Assembly: GCA_044356825.1 (NCBI GenBank)
Contig: JBIKVM010000053.1
Span: 1 to 14,984 of the forward strand
Source of the DNA: JAUREX01 sp044356825
GTDB taxonomy: Bacteria > Pseudomonadota > Alphaproteobacteria > Rhodobacterales > Rhodobacteraceae
Length of the DNA: 14,984 bases
Direction: 5' to 3'
In this document: positions 1 to 7,276 of the stretch, piece by piece
How positions within the stretch are numbered: the first letter of the stretch is position 1
How the letters are laid out: each line of letters opens with the position of its first letter
Notes under the pieces: model-generated
Databases searched by the model: none
Seen by the model: the letters and a program-made list of their open reading frames with translations, nothing else
Told to the model about the DNA's origin: nothing
Made by a program: the position numbers and the translations under genes

Positions 1-627
1 CAGCCCGACCTGCAGGAACGACACGGCACCCGCCCTCGGATCATCGAACAGCGGCTTGACCGCGAGGATCGAATAGCTCGGGCGTCGGCCCTCGCGGAGG
101 TCGTAGCCGGTCTCGAGATGGGCGAGCCCGAAGCGGTCCTGCGCGTCGAGCGCGGCGAGCGTGCCCTCGACCACATCCTGCCTGATACCGCGCGTCGCGC
201 GCGCATCGAGACCCACGAACGGATCCTCGCCACCGGCGAGGCGTGCCGCGCCGTCGCGCAGTTCCATCGCGCCGCGCGCCCGCAGGCGCTCGGCGATCTC
301 GCGCACGATCGGAAAGGCCGCAGCCGACGCCGGATCGATCTGCCTCGGCACGGGCGGTGGCGGCAGGACCGGATCGATCGCGCGCAGGATCGTCTCGCGC
401 ATCCGCTCGCGCACCACCTCACCGACGGCCGCCTCGCCCGTTCCTACGTTCAGTCCCGCCCCGATGCGCTCCAGTTCCGATTGCAGGCGCTGGCTTGCCG
501 CGGACGGGGCGCGCACGTCGCCGGGGTCGGCGGCCGGAGCCGCACCCGCGGCGCACAGAACGAGCACGAACAGCACCAGCGCACGGCGCAGGGCTGCGGA
601 CATGGTCGCAAATGGGCGTCTGGTCAT
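1..627 (-). CDS. exported protein, probable inverse autotransporter (intimin/invasin-like) N-terminus, truncated by window edge
   Basis: The frame is open from ATG at 627 to the window edge (209 residues, C-terminus missing). Residues 1-33 form a clear Sec signal peptide: an Arg-rich start, a hydrophobic stretch RALVLFVLVLCAAGAA, and a likely cut after APA near residue 33. A helical, Ala/Arg-rich region follows to about residue 165. The last 25 or so residues (SYSILAVKPLFDDPRAGAVS then FLQVGL) resemble the first strands of the inverse-autotransporter beta-barrel, where invasins have a 'LLLPLYD...LLFTQLGLRR'-type pattern after a short helix. This is a judgement from pattern only. The start is uncertain: the ATG at 603 is in frame, and the only strong Shine-Dalgarno (GAGGAGG) lies about 24 bases upstream of 627. 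The protein is not obviously linked to the catabolic operon and is separated from it by 148 bases. It could instead be another porin-like beta-barrel. Confidence 0.55.
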   Translation of the reverse strand, partial: MTRRPFATMSAALRRALVLFVLVLCAAGAAPAADPGDVRAPSAASQRLQSELERIGAGLNVGTGEAAVGEVVRERMRETILRAIDPVLPPPPVPRQIDPASAAAFPIVREIAERLRARGAMELRDGAARLAGGEDPFVGLDARATRGIRQDVVEGTLAALDAQDRFGLAHLETGYDLREGRRPSYSILAVKPLFDDPRAGAVSFLQVGL

Positions 628-767
628 GGTGCAGTTCCGGGTTTCGCCGGACCTCCTCGGACATGGGGCGTGGGGCCTTCCGGCCGAAGCGACTCGCGCA
701 ATAGGCATGATCGCGGGCGTCTTCTCGCCTGCGATTGTGGCTTTGGCGGGGCAGGTTCTGGGCGGAG

Positions 768-784
768 AGCGGCGATCAGCCGCT
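768..784 (-). terminator. weak hairpin at the 3' end of the operon, possible terminator
   Basis: A perfect 6-bp inverted repeat (AGCGGC / GCCGCT) with a 5-base loop lies across the stop codon of the UPF0280 gene. The stop TGA sits inside the loop. It is not followed by a T-run in the direction of the operon, so intrinsic termination is doubtful. It may be chance in such GC-rich DNA. The remaining bases of the 628-775 gap show nothing else that I can support. Confidence 0.2.
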
Positions 785-1633
785 TTGGGGCAGCACGGGT
801 GTGCCACCCGTGGCGACCGTGTCGCCCTGCAAGAACAGGGCGGCCGCCACGATGAGGCCGCGCGCGCGCATCCCCTCGGCCACCGCCAGCCCGCGCGCGA
901 GCGCCTGCGCCCGCATCTCGGGCCCGAGCGGACCGACGCCGACCGTGACCGGCCGATCGCCGAGGTCGCTGTCGGCCTGGATGTCGCGGGCGGGGCGGCG
1001 CGCGACGGCCGGGTGGCCGGGCAGGTCGACCGCGTTGGCGATGAGGGTTGCAGCGGCATCGGCGGCGGCGGCCGAGCCGGCCAGCACCGTGACCGCATCG
1101 GCGATCCCGAGCGAAAGGGACCGCCCGCCCCAACCCGAGGTGGCGATGCCGCGCACTGGGTCCTCGCTTGCGATCCGGATCCTGTCGGGCAGGCCGGGGC
1201 GCGCGGCGATGGCGGCGCGCAGCACCTCGCCCGGTTCCAGATGCAGCGCGATGTCGCCGCCGTTGTTGGCATGGACATGGCGCAATCCGCCAGGCGCGCC
1301 GTCCGCGGCCCCCGCCACGAAGGCTGCCACAAGCGCGTCCGCAACCGCACCCGCCACTGCCGCCATCGGCGTCACGAACACCGCCGCGTGGGGCGCCACT
1401 GCCGCCGCCATCGCCTGCGCGACCGGGCCGTGGACACGGACGGGCGCGGGGCTGCGCAACGCGGGCAGCTCGGCCGCAAGTTCAGCGAGGAGCACCGTAA
1501 AGCGCGCCGCCACCGCGCGTTCCCCCGCGGCGACGGCCGCGGGCGTGCCCGCGGCGCCGAGGATCACGTCGATCGGTCCGTGCTGGAGGTGGAGCCGCCC
1601 GTCGGCCAGACGCGCGACGAGCGCGCCGGTCAT
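776..1633 (-). CDS. UPF0280 family protein, ApbE-like flavin-transferase superfamily
   Basis: A 285-residue protein, last in the operon. Its ATG overlaps the reductase stop as ATGA, so it is probably translationally coupled; its own Shine-Dalgarno is poor. Visible motifs match the ApbE (FAD:protein FMN transferase) superfamily: NNGGDIAL at residues 123-130 corresponds to the ApbE 'GGDI' motif, and IATSG (163-167) followed by SLGIADAVTVLAGSAA and ADAAAT (192-196) corresponds to the ApbE 'ATSG...SVTV.A....ADALATA' region. There is no signal peptide, so it acts in the cytoplasm, unlike classical periplasmic ApbE. To my knowledge UPF0280 has no assigned biochemical role. Its position directly after the 6-hydroxynicotinate reductase gene, whose E. 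barkeri homologue carries covalent flavin, suggests it installs that flavin. The family call is firm; the function is an inference. Confidence 0.88.
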   Translation of the reverse strand: MTGALVARLADGRLHLQHGPIDVILGAAGTPAAVAAGERAVAARFTVLLAELAAELPALRSPAPVRVHGPVAQAMAAAVAPHAAVFVTPMAAVAGAVADALVAAFVAGAADGAPGGLRHVHANNGGDIALHLEPGEVLRAAIAARPGLPDRIRIASEDPVRGIATSGWGGRSLSLGIADAVTVLAGSAAAADAAATLIANAVDLPGHPAVARRPARDIQADSDLGDRPVTVGVGPLGPEMRAQALARGLAVAEGMRARGLIVAAALFLQGDTVATGGTPVLPQSG

Positions 1634-3141
1634 CCCGCGGATCGGGTCCGGGGCAGCAGCCGCGCCGCCGTCGGATACTCGCCCCCCCGCATCAGGATGT
1701 CGCCAAGGCCACGCACCGAGCCGACATGGCCCCCGAGGTGGGCGTATTCCCCGGCCGTCATGGTGAATTCGAGTGGCGCGACCAGCGCGGGCGTCGGCAC
1801 GTAGCCAAAGCTACCTAGCGGCAGGTCGAGCACATCGACCATGAAGGTGATCCCACCGCCCGGCCAGACGTGGCATTCGGCCCCGCCCGAGGTCAGCCGT
1901 GTCCGCCCCGCCTGCACCGACCGCGTGAGGGCGACGGGGTTGCGCGTGACGCCCGCCCGCAGGCTGCCCCCCGCCCCGCCCATGAACAGGACGGTGCAGA
2001 GCGCGGGCTCGCAGTTCTGCTCGATCAGCGCGACGCTTGCGCGCAGCACCTCGGGCAGGGGCCGCGGGCGTGGCACGAGGTCGGCGTCGAGTTCGAAATA
2101 GGCGTGATCCTCGCCCGTCGTCGAAACCATGAGCAGGCTCAGCCCCGGCCGCGCCCCCTTGCGCGCATTCCACGGCCCGAGGATGTCGAGCGGGTCGGTG
2201 ATCTGCGTCCCGCCCCAGCCCGCACCGGGCTCCGAGACACGGAAATAGCGCCCCGGCGTGGAGCGGTGGCCGCGGATGCGGATGCCGGTATCCTCCCAGC
2301 CCAGCACCTTGCCGGCCTGATGCTCGCTCACTACCCCGGTGATGTGGTCATCGACCACCACCACCTCGTCGACAAGGCCGCGCCACTGATTGGCGAACAT
2401 CCCGATGGCGGCGGATCCGCAGCCCACCCGCATTCGTCGTTCGGTGATGCCGTCGACGACGGGCGGGGCACCCGCCTGCACCCGGACCTGCGCCCCCCCG
2501 TCGATCGAAAGCTCGACCGCCTCGCGGTTGCAGAGCGCGAGCAGGGCCGCACAGGTTGCACGCCCTTCGGCCTTGGAACCGCCGGTCAGGTGGTGGACAC
2601 CGCCGAGACTGAGCATCTGGCTGCCGTATTCGGCGGTGGTGACATGGCCGATGGCCTCACCATCAGCACGCACGGTGGCTGCCTCGGGGCCGAGCGCGCG
2701 GTCGGTGTCGATCTTCACCTTGACCCCGCAATAGGAGAAGATGGCCTCGGTCACGACGGTGACCACATCGGCCCCCTCGACCTGTGCCGCGACGATGAAG
2801 GGGGCGGGTTTGTAGTCGGGATAGGTCGTGCCGGATCCGATCCCGGTCACGAAGGCATCGGCCGGCACCGCGCGGCCACCCTCCCACGCGGCGGCAGCGA
2901 AGGGGACGACCGGCCCGCCCGCCTCGATCGCGCGGCTCAGGATCGTGACCGGATCGACCCGCACGATCCGCCCCGCCTCGTTGGCATAGCGGTCGCAGGC
3001 GCCCGCCTGCCCCGGCGCGATGTAGCACATGACCGGGCAGGCATCGCAGCGGATCTTGTCGGCCAGTCGCCCGGCCCGCCCGCCGCCCGTGCCCTCGGCG
3101 GACACCTCGGGCGCGGGTTCATCGGTGGCGGGCGCGCTCAT
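1630..3141 (-). CDS. hnr: 6-hydroxynicotinate reductase homologue (iron-sulfur flavoprotein)
   Basis: This 503-residue protein resembles 6-hydroxynicotinate reductase (EC 1.3.7.1). That enzyme reduces 6-hydroxynicotinate to 1,4,5,6-tetrahydro-6-oxonicotinate with low-potential electrons (ferredoxin) in E. barkeri nicotinate fermentation. An N-terminal cluster site is visible as C32-x2-C35-x3-C39-x9-C49. Seven further cysteines (including C138, C197, C204 and C241) could hold more Fe-S clusters; the E. barkeri enzyme is reported to have one [2Fe-2S], two [4Fe-4S] and a covalent flavin. An SGTT sequence at 103-106 resembles ApbE flavinylation sites. There is no signal peptide. The start ATG at 3141 overlaps the stop of the hydroxylase (ATGA) and has a good GAGGGG about 6 bases upstream. 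The first 25 residues are a low-complexity, probably disordered extension. No ferredoxin or ferredoxin reductase gene lies in the window, so the electron donor is unknown. A related heteroaromatic may be the true substrate. Confidence 0.85.
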   Translation of the reverse strand: MSAPATDEPAPEVSAEGTGGGRAGRLADKIRCDACPVMCYIAPGQAGACDRYANEAGRIVRVDPVTILSRAIEAGGPVVPFAAAAWEGGRAVPADAFVTGIGSGTTYPDYKPAPFIVAAQVEGADVVTVVTEAIFSYCGVKVKIDTDRALGPEAATVRADGEAIGHVTTAEYGSQMLSLGGVHHLTGGSKAEGRATCAALLALCNREAVELSIDGGAQVRVQAGAPPVVDGITERRMRVGCGSAAIGMFANQWRGLVDEVVVVDDHITGVVSEHQAGKVLGWEDTGIRIRGHRSTPGRYFRVSEPGAGWGGTQITDPLDILGPWNARKGARPGLSLLMVSTTGEDHAYFELDADLVPRPRPLPEVLRASVALIEQNCEPALCTVLFMGGAGGSLRAGVTRNPVALTRSVQAGRTRLTSGGAECHVWPGGGITFMVDVLDLPLGSFGYVPTPALVAPLEFTMTAGEYAHLGGHVGSVRGLGDILMRGGEYPTAARLLPRTRSAG

Positions 3142-5867
3142 GCGGCCCCCCTCGCCGCGGCGATGGCGGCACGCACGCGGTGGGGCAACGCGGGCAGCGC
3201 GCCGATTTCGGCCCCGGTCGCGTGGCGGATCGCGTTGAGGATCGCGGGCGCGGTCGGGATCAGCACATGCTCGCCAAGGCCCTTGGCACCCATCGGCCCC
3301 TCGGGGTCGGGCACCTCGATCAGGATGGGCACCACCTCGGGCACGTCGCCCGTGGTCGGGATGAGGTAATCGTGCAGGTTCTCGGTCCGGCCGGGGATGT
3401 ATTCCTCCATCAGCGCGAGGCCGAGGCCCTGGGCGATGCCACCCTCGATCTGGCCGCGGGCGAGCGCGGGGTTGATCGCGCGGCCGACATCGTGGGCGGC
3501 CGTGATGCGCACGACGCGCACCGTGCCGAGTGCCGGATCGACCGCGACCTCGGCCATCTGCGCACCCCAGCCATAGACGGCATAGGGCGCCCCCTGCCCG
3601 TTGGCATCGAGCGGCCGGGTCGGCGGATCATAGCTCTGCTCGGCCGACAGCACGAAGCCGCGCGCATCCGCCCCAAGCGGGGCGAGCGCGATCTGCCGGG
3701 CGCGCCCGCCCTCGGTCACGACCACGGCACCGGGCACCAGCGCCAGTTGCGCCCCTTCGCCCGCATTGGCGCGACGCAGGATCTCGGCGCGCAGCGCCTG
3801 CCCGGCCGCAAGCGCGGCGCGCCCCGTCACATAGGTCTGGCGCGAGGCCGAGGTCTTGCCCGCATCGGGCGTCAGCGCCGTGTCCGGCCCGATCAGGCGG
3901 ATCGCCCCGATGGGGACGCCCAGCGCATCGGCCGCGATCTGGGCGATGACGGTATTCGACCCCTGGCCGATGTCGGTCGCTCCCTGATGCAGCACCACCT
4001 CGCCCGCCGCCGTGAGGCCGATCAGGATCGTCGAGGGGTTGGGCAGGCCAGTGTTGCCGCAGCCATACCAGCACGACGCGACGCCGACGCCATGACGCAG
4101 CGTGCCACCGGCGCGGTTGGCGGCCTCGGCCTCTGCCAGTGCCCGCCGCCAGTGGGGTTCGAGCGCCTCGAGGCAGGCCCCGATCCCGACGGCGCCGGGG
4201 ATCTGGCCCGTGGCGGTCGGCTGGCCGTCGCCCAAGGCATTGACGCGGCGGAAGGCAAGCCGGTCGAGCCCCGCCGCCTCGGCCAGCCGGTCATAGAGGG
4301 TTTCTTGCAAGATCGCGGCCTGCGGCACGCCAAAGCCGCGAAAGGCGCCCGAGATGGGATTGTTGGTGTGGATCGCGCGCGTCTGCGCAAGGATCGCGGG
4401 CGTGAAATAGGGGCCCGAGCAATGCACGGGCACGCGAGTCGCCACCGTCGGCCCCCAGCTCGCATAGGCGCCGGTGTCGAAATCGCCCTGAAACTCCATC
4501 CCCGTCACGCGGCCCGATGCATCGCAGCCGATCCGCGCCCGCATCCGCGCCGGATGCCGCTTGGTCGTCGACTGCATCGATTCGCGCCGCGAATAGGTCA
4601 TCCGCGACGGTCGCCCGAGCCGCAGCGTCGCCAACCCCAGATAAGGCTGGAGACTGAGGTCGAGCTTCGATCCGAACCCCCCACCCACTGCCGAGGGCAC
4701 GATCCTCACCCGCTCGGGCGGAAGTGCGAGGATGCGCGCCACGTCGTCGCGGTCCATCACCGGGGCCTGCGTGCAGGCCCGGATCACGAGGGTGTCGCCC
4801 TCGATCCACGCGGCGCCGGCCTCGGGCTCGATGTAGGCGTGCTCGATGAAGGGGGTGCGCACCTCGCCTTCGACCAGATGGGCGGATGCGGCAAGGGCCG
4901 CGGCCGCATCACCCCGCGCCACCCGGCCGCGTGTCAGCACATTGCCTGGGCGCGATGGGTGCATCGGCTCGGCATCGCCCGCGAGCGCAGGGTCGAGCAC
5001 CTCGGGCAGCGGCGTCCAGCGGACCGGGAAATCCGCGAGGTCGGCGGGGCCGCCATCATCCTCGAAGGCCACGAGGGCCACCGCCTCGCCGCGGTGGCGC
5101 ACGGCGTCCTCGGCCAGCGCGGGCTGATCGGCAAAGGGCGGGATCACGCCGAAGCGGTTCTCGCCGGGGACGTCGGCGGCGGTGAAGACGGCCGCAACGC
5201 CGGGCCGCGCGGCCTTCCAGGCCGCGATGTCGCCGAACTCGAAAGCCGCGCGATGATGCGGCGCGCGCACCGCCCGCAGCACCACTCCCCCGGTCTGCCA
5301 CAGATCGGCGCCGAACCGCTCCTGCCCCAGCACCTTCTCCGCGCCGTCGAGACGGGCAAGCGCCACCCCGACAGCCTGCCCCGCCGCGGGCGCGGGTGCG
5401 GGCGGCGCGTCGCGCCAGGCGTCGCACACCGCCGCGATGATCGCGCCATACCCCGTGCAGCGGCAGAGCACCCCGCCCAGTGCGTCGGCAGCCTCGGCAT
5501 GGGTGGGGCGCGGGGTCTCGGCCAAGAGCGCTGCCGCCGCCATCAGCATGCCCGGCGTGCAGATGCCGCATTGCGCCGCGCCGTGGCGCAGGAACGCCGC
5601 GCGCAACCGGCCGAGCACCGGGTCGGCCGTATCCTCGATGGTGCGCAGATCGCACCCCTCGGCCCGACCCGCGGCGGTCAGGCACGCGCAGACGGGCGCG
5701 CCGTCCAGCAGCACCGTGCAGGCACCGCAATCGCCCGCATCGCAGCCGATCTTTGTCCCGATCAGCCCGAGATCCTCGCGCAGCGCCTCCGACAGGCGGC
5801 GCGCGCGGTCGGAGCCGATCCGCACCGCCGCGCCGTTCACCCTGAGCGACAGGGGTGCGTCGGTCAT
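3138..5867 (-). CDS. xanthine dehydrogenase-family hydroxylase, fused [2Fe-2S] and molybdopterin-binding subunits (probable nicotinate dehydrogenase)
   Basis: A 909-residue protein. Residues 1-80 are a plant-type ferredoxin domain with C42, C47, C50 and C62. Residues 85-155 are the second [2Fe-2S] domain with C100-x2-C103 and C135-x-C137. From about 165 onward is the molybdopterin-binding part, starting with the hammerhead domain near RLDGAEKVLGQERFGADL. Mo-site motifs are GGGFGSK (395-401), GAFRGFGVPQ (507-516), GATDIGQGSN further on, and GAKGLGE (860-866) with the expected catalytic base E866. Family enzymes hydroxylate N-heteroaromatics with water-derived oxygen; the neighbours suggest nicotinate to 6-hydroxynicotinate. 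The start ATG at 5867 has GGGAGG 6-7 bases upstream and overlaps the FAD-subunit stop as ATGA, which excludes the longer upstream extension. FAD is supplied by the preceding gene. Fusion of the Fe-S and Mo parts contrasts with E. barkeri NdhS/L/M, which are separate. The substrate is inferred from context only. Confidence 0.92.
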   Translation of the reverse strand: MTDAPLSLRVNGAAVRIGSDRARRLSEALREDLGLIGTKIGCDAGDCGACTVLLDGAPVCACLTAAGRAEGCDLRTIEDTADPVLGRLRAAFLRHGAAQCGICTPGMLMAAAALLAETPRPTHAEAADALGGVLCRCTGYGAIIAAVCDAWRDAPPAPAPAAGQAVGVALARLDGAEKVLGQERFGADLWQTGGVVLRAVRAPHHRAAFEFGDIAAWKAARPGVAAVFTAADVPGENRFGVIPPFADQPALAEDAVRHRGEAVALVAFEDDGGPADLADFPVRWTPLPEVLDPALAGDAEPMHPSRPGNVLTRGRVARGDAAAALAASAHLVEGEVRTPFIEHAYIEPEAGAAWIEGDTLVIRACTQAPVMDRDDVARILALPPERVRIVPSAVGGGFGSKLDLSLQPYLGLATLRLGRPSRMTYSRRESMQSTTKRHPARMRARIGCDASGRVTGMEFQGDFDTGAYASWGPTVATRVPVHCSGPYFTPAILAQTRAIHTNNPISGAFRGFGVPQAAILQETLYDRLAEAAGLDRLAFRRVNALGDGQPTATGQIPGAVGIGACLEALEPHWRRALAEAEAANRAGGTLRHGVGVASCWYGCGNTGLPNPSTILIGLTAAGEVVLHQGATDIGQGSNTVIAQIAADALGVPIGAIRLIGPDTALTPDAGKTSASRQTYVTGRAALAAGQALRAEILRRANAGEGAQLALVPGAVVVTEGGRARQIALAPLGADARGFVLSAEQSYDPPTRPLDANGQGAPYAVYGWGAQMAEVAVDPALGTVRVVRITAAHDVGRAINPALARGQIEGGIAQGLGLALMEEYIPGRTENLHDYLIPTTGDVPEVVPILIEVPDPEGPMGAKGLGEHVLIPTAPAILNAIRHATGAEIGALPALPHRVRAAIAAARGAA

Positions 5868-6736
5868 GGCTGTCCTCCCTGCGCGCACAGATCGCCCACC
5901 GCCCGGCGCAAGAGTTCGGCAGCGGCCGCGCTGCGGTGCGCGGCAGTCGCGCGGATATCGTCGAGCGGGGCGAGCGCGGCGCCAACCGCCGCCGGATCGA
6001 CCGCACGGGTCGCCTCGGCCGCCGCGCGACCGATCAGCGCGGCCTCGACCGAGGCCAGGCGCCGCGGCACCGCCGATGCCGCCCCGACCGCGACCGCGGC
6101 CTCTGCGACGCGCCCGCCATCGAGCACGATCCGCACCGCCACCGAGACGATCGAGATGACAAGATGCACCCGCGCTCCGTGCTTGAGGAACGCCCCCCGC
6201 CCCCCAAGCGCGGCCGCCGGCAGATGCACCGCCGTCACGATTTCGGCCGGGCCGCGCGCTGTGCGCCGGGGGCCGAGGATGAAGTCGGCCAGGCCCAGCC
6301 TCCGCAGCCCGGCAGGCCCCACAAGCTCGACCTCCGCCCCCAGCGTGAGGAGAGGCGGCACGCCATCCGCCGCAGGCGAGGCGTTGCACAGGTTGCCGCC
6401 GATCGTGCCCGCCGTCTGCACCTGCCGCCCGCCGACCAGCAGCGCGGCGGCCTGCAACCCTGCGCAGGCGGGTGGCAGAGCGGCGCGCGCGATATCGGCC
6501 CAGCTCGCACAGGCGCCGATGCGGATGCCGCCCGCGTCATGCGCAATCCCACGCAAGGCCGCGATGCCCGAGACATCGACAACCCGCCCGGCCAAACGCG
6601 GCCCCTCGGCCGCCGGGTAGAGGTCGGTTCCCCCCGCAAGCACGACAGCCGGCCCACGCGCCAGCGCAGCGAGGGCATCATCAAGCGTCGCGGGCCGCAG
6701 ATAGCTGTCGACGGAGGGGATCAAACTCGTTTGCAT
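5864..6736 (-). CDS. FAD-binding subunit of xanthine dehydrogenase-family hydroxylase
   Basis: A 290-residue protein of the PCMH-type FAD-binding (CoxM/NdhF-like) family. It carries the two classic FAD loops: VLAGGTDLYP (residues 32-41) and TIGGNLCNASPAAD (111-124). The C-terminal CO-dehydrogenase-flavoprotein-like domain covers roughly 175-285. It passes electrons from the Fe-S clusters of the hydroxylase to an acceptor, probably NAD or a quinone-linked carrier. It is the first gene of the operon, and its stop overlaps the next start as ATGA. The start ATG at 6736 is chosen because the conserved 'YLRPATLDDALAAL' begins near residue 12. There is no Shine-Dalgarno in front, and a promoter-like sequence ends about 8 bases upstream, so initiation may be leaderless. 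XDH-family membership is secure; the substrate is inferred. Confidence 0.92.
   Translation of the reverse strand: MQTSLIPSVDSYLRPATLDDALAALARGPAVVLAGGTDLYPAAEGPRLAGRVVDVSGIAALRGIAHDAGGIRIGACASWADIARAALPPACAGLQAAALLVGGRQVQTAGTIGGNLCNASPAADGVPPLLTLGAEVELVGPAGLRRLGLADFILGPRRTARGPAEIVTAVHLPAAALGGRGAFLKHGARVHLVISIVSVAVRIVLDGGRVAEAAVAVGAASAVPRRLASVEAALIGRAAAEATRAVDPAAVGAALAPLDDIRATAAHRSAAAAELLRRAVGDLCAQGGQP
6722..6733. promoter_or_regulatory. inverted repeat overlapping the operon start, candidate MarR operator
   Basis: CAAAC-TC-GTTTG is a perfect 12-bp palindrome placed immediately after the ATG of the FAD-subunit gene, just downstream of the predicted transcription start. MarR-family repressors usually bind palindromes overlapping the promoter or start site, and a marR gene is divergent from here. 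The arms are only 5 bp, so the assignment is tentative. Confidence 0.3.
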
Positions 6737-6743
6737 ACCAATT

Positions 6744-6773
6744 ATTCTGCGGCATCGGGGCGGGGTCTGTCAA
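6744..6773 (-). promoter_or_regulatory. sigma70-type promoter for the hydroxylase/reductase operon
   Basis: On the minus strand a perfect -35 TTGACA (6773-6768) is followed after 18 bases by CAGAAT (6749-6744), a 4/6 match to the -10 consensus, running into the AT-rich AATAATT. This is the only AT-rich patch of the 6737-6850 divergent region. The expected transcription start is at about 6737, essentially at the ATG of the first gene (6736), which implies a very short or absent leader. No convincing promoter for the divergent marR gene was found in the same gap. Confidence 0.55.
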
Positions 6774-6850
6774 CGCGGCCGCGCGGGGGCGGTTTACGGC
6801 GGCAGTGATCCGTGCAACCCTTGGCGACGCACCCACGACAGGCCCGTCCG

Positions 6851-7273
6851 ATGCCCGATCCCACCCTGCCCGACTACCGGCTCGAGGATCAGATCGGGTT
6901 CAAGCTGCGCCTCGCCAACCAGCGCCACCTCGAGATCTTCGCCCGCCTCATGCCCGAGGTGACGCCGACCCAGTTCGCCGTTCTGGCCAAGCTGCGCGAA
7001 AGCGGGCCCGCCTCGCAGAACCGCCTCGGGCGGCTCGTGGCGATGGATGCGGCCACGACGAAAGGGGTCATCGACCGGCTGAAGGCGAAGGGATTCGTCG
7101 CCGCGCGCCCGAGCGCGACCGACCGCCGGCGGACCGAGATTTCGCTGACCGAGGCGGGCGCGGCCTTCGCCGACCGCGCGACGGCTGTCGCGGCCGCGAT
7201 CACGCGCGAAACGCTCGCGCGCCTGCCCGCCCGCGACGCCGCGCGCCTCTGCGCGCTACTCGACCGGCTCTGA
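6851..7273 (+). CDS. MarR family transcriptional regulator
   Basis: A 140-residue winged-helix regulator. The helix-turn-helix is visible as TPTQFAVLAKL (38-48), the recognition-helix region DAATTKGVIDRLKAKGFV (66-83), and the wing RPSATDRRRTEISLT (86-100) with the usual D-R-R. Flanking helices would form the dimer and the ligand pocket. It is divergent from the hydroxylase/reductase operon across a 114-base gap, so it likely represses that operon and is relieved by a pathway metabolite. By analogy, the MarR proteins NicR (Pseudomonas) and BpsR (Bordetella) respond to 6-hydroxynicotinate. Start: ATG at 6851 leaves a normal-length N-terminus. An in-frame GTG at 6812 would add 13 residues, and neither site has a strong Shine-Dalgarno. 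Its stop lies 3 bases from the stop of the convergent neighbour. Confidence 0.9.
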   Translation: MPDPTLPDYRLEDQIGFKLRLANQRHLEIFARLMPEVTPTQFAVLAKLRESGPASQNRLGRLVAMDAATTKGVIDRLKAKGFVAARPSATDRRRTEISLTEAGAAFADRATAVAAAITRETLARLPARDAARLCALLDRL

Positions 7274-7276
7274 CCC

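Noticed and set aside
161..1804. Long plus-strand frames over the left end (161-1804, 735-1766, 118-855)
   Set aside because: They run antisense to the exported protein, UPF0280 and reductase genes, are low-complexity Arg/Ala/Gly, and have no family features.
3138..6389. Longer version of the hydroxylase starting upstream at 6389
   Set aside because: The extra residues are low-complexity and overlap the FAD-subunit gene out of frame; ATG 5867 has a strong ribosome site and an ATGA overlap.
3180..6620. 1146-codon open frame on the plus strand opposite the hydroxylase genes
   Set aside because: It has no recognisable domain, an Arg/Pro/His-rich composition typical of antisense frames in GC-rich DNA, and lies fully opposite genes with strong family motifs.
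6737..6850. Riboswitch or small RNA in the divergent gap
   Set aside because: The gap is short, has no conserved riboswitch core that I can see, and the promoter sits directly at the start codon, leaving no room for a leader.
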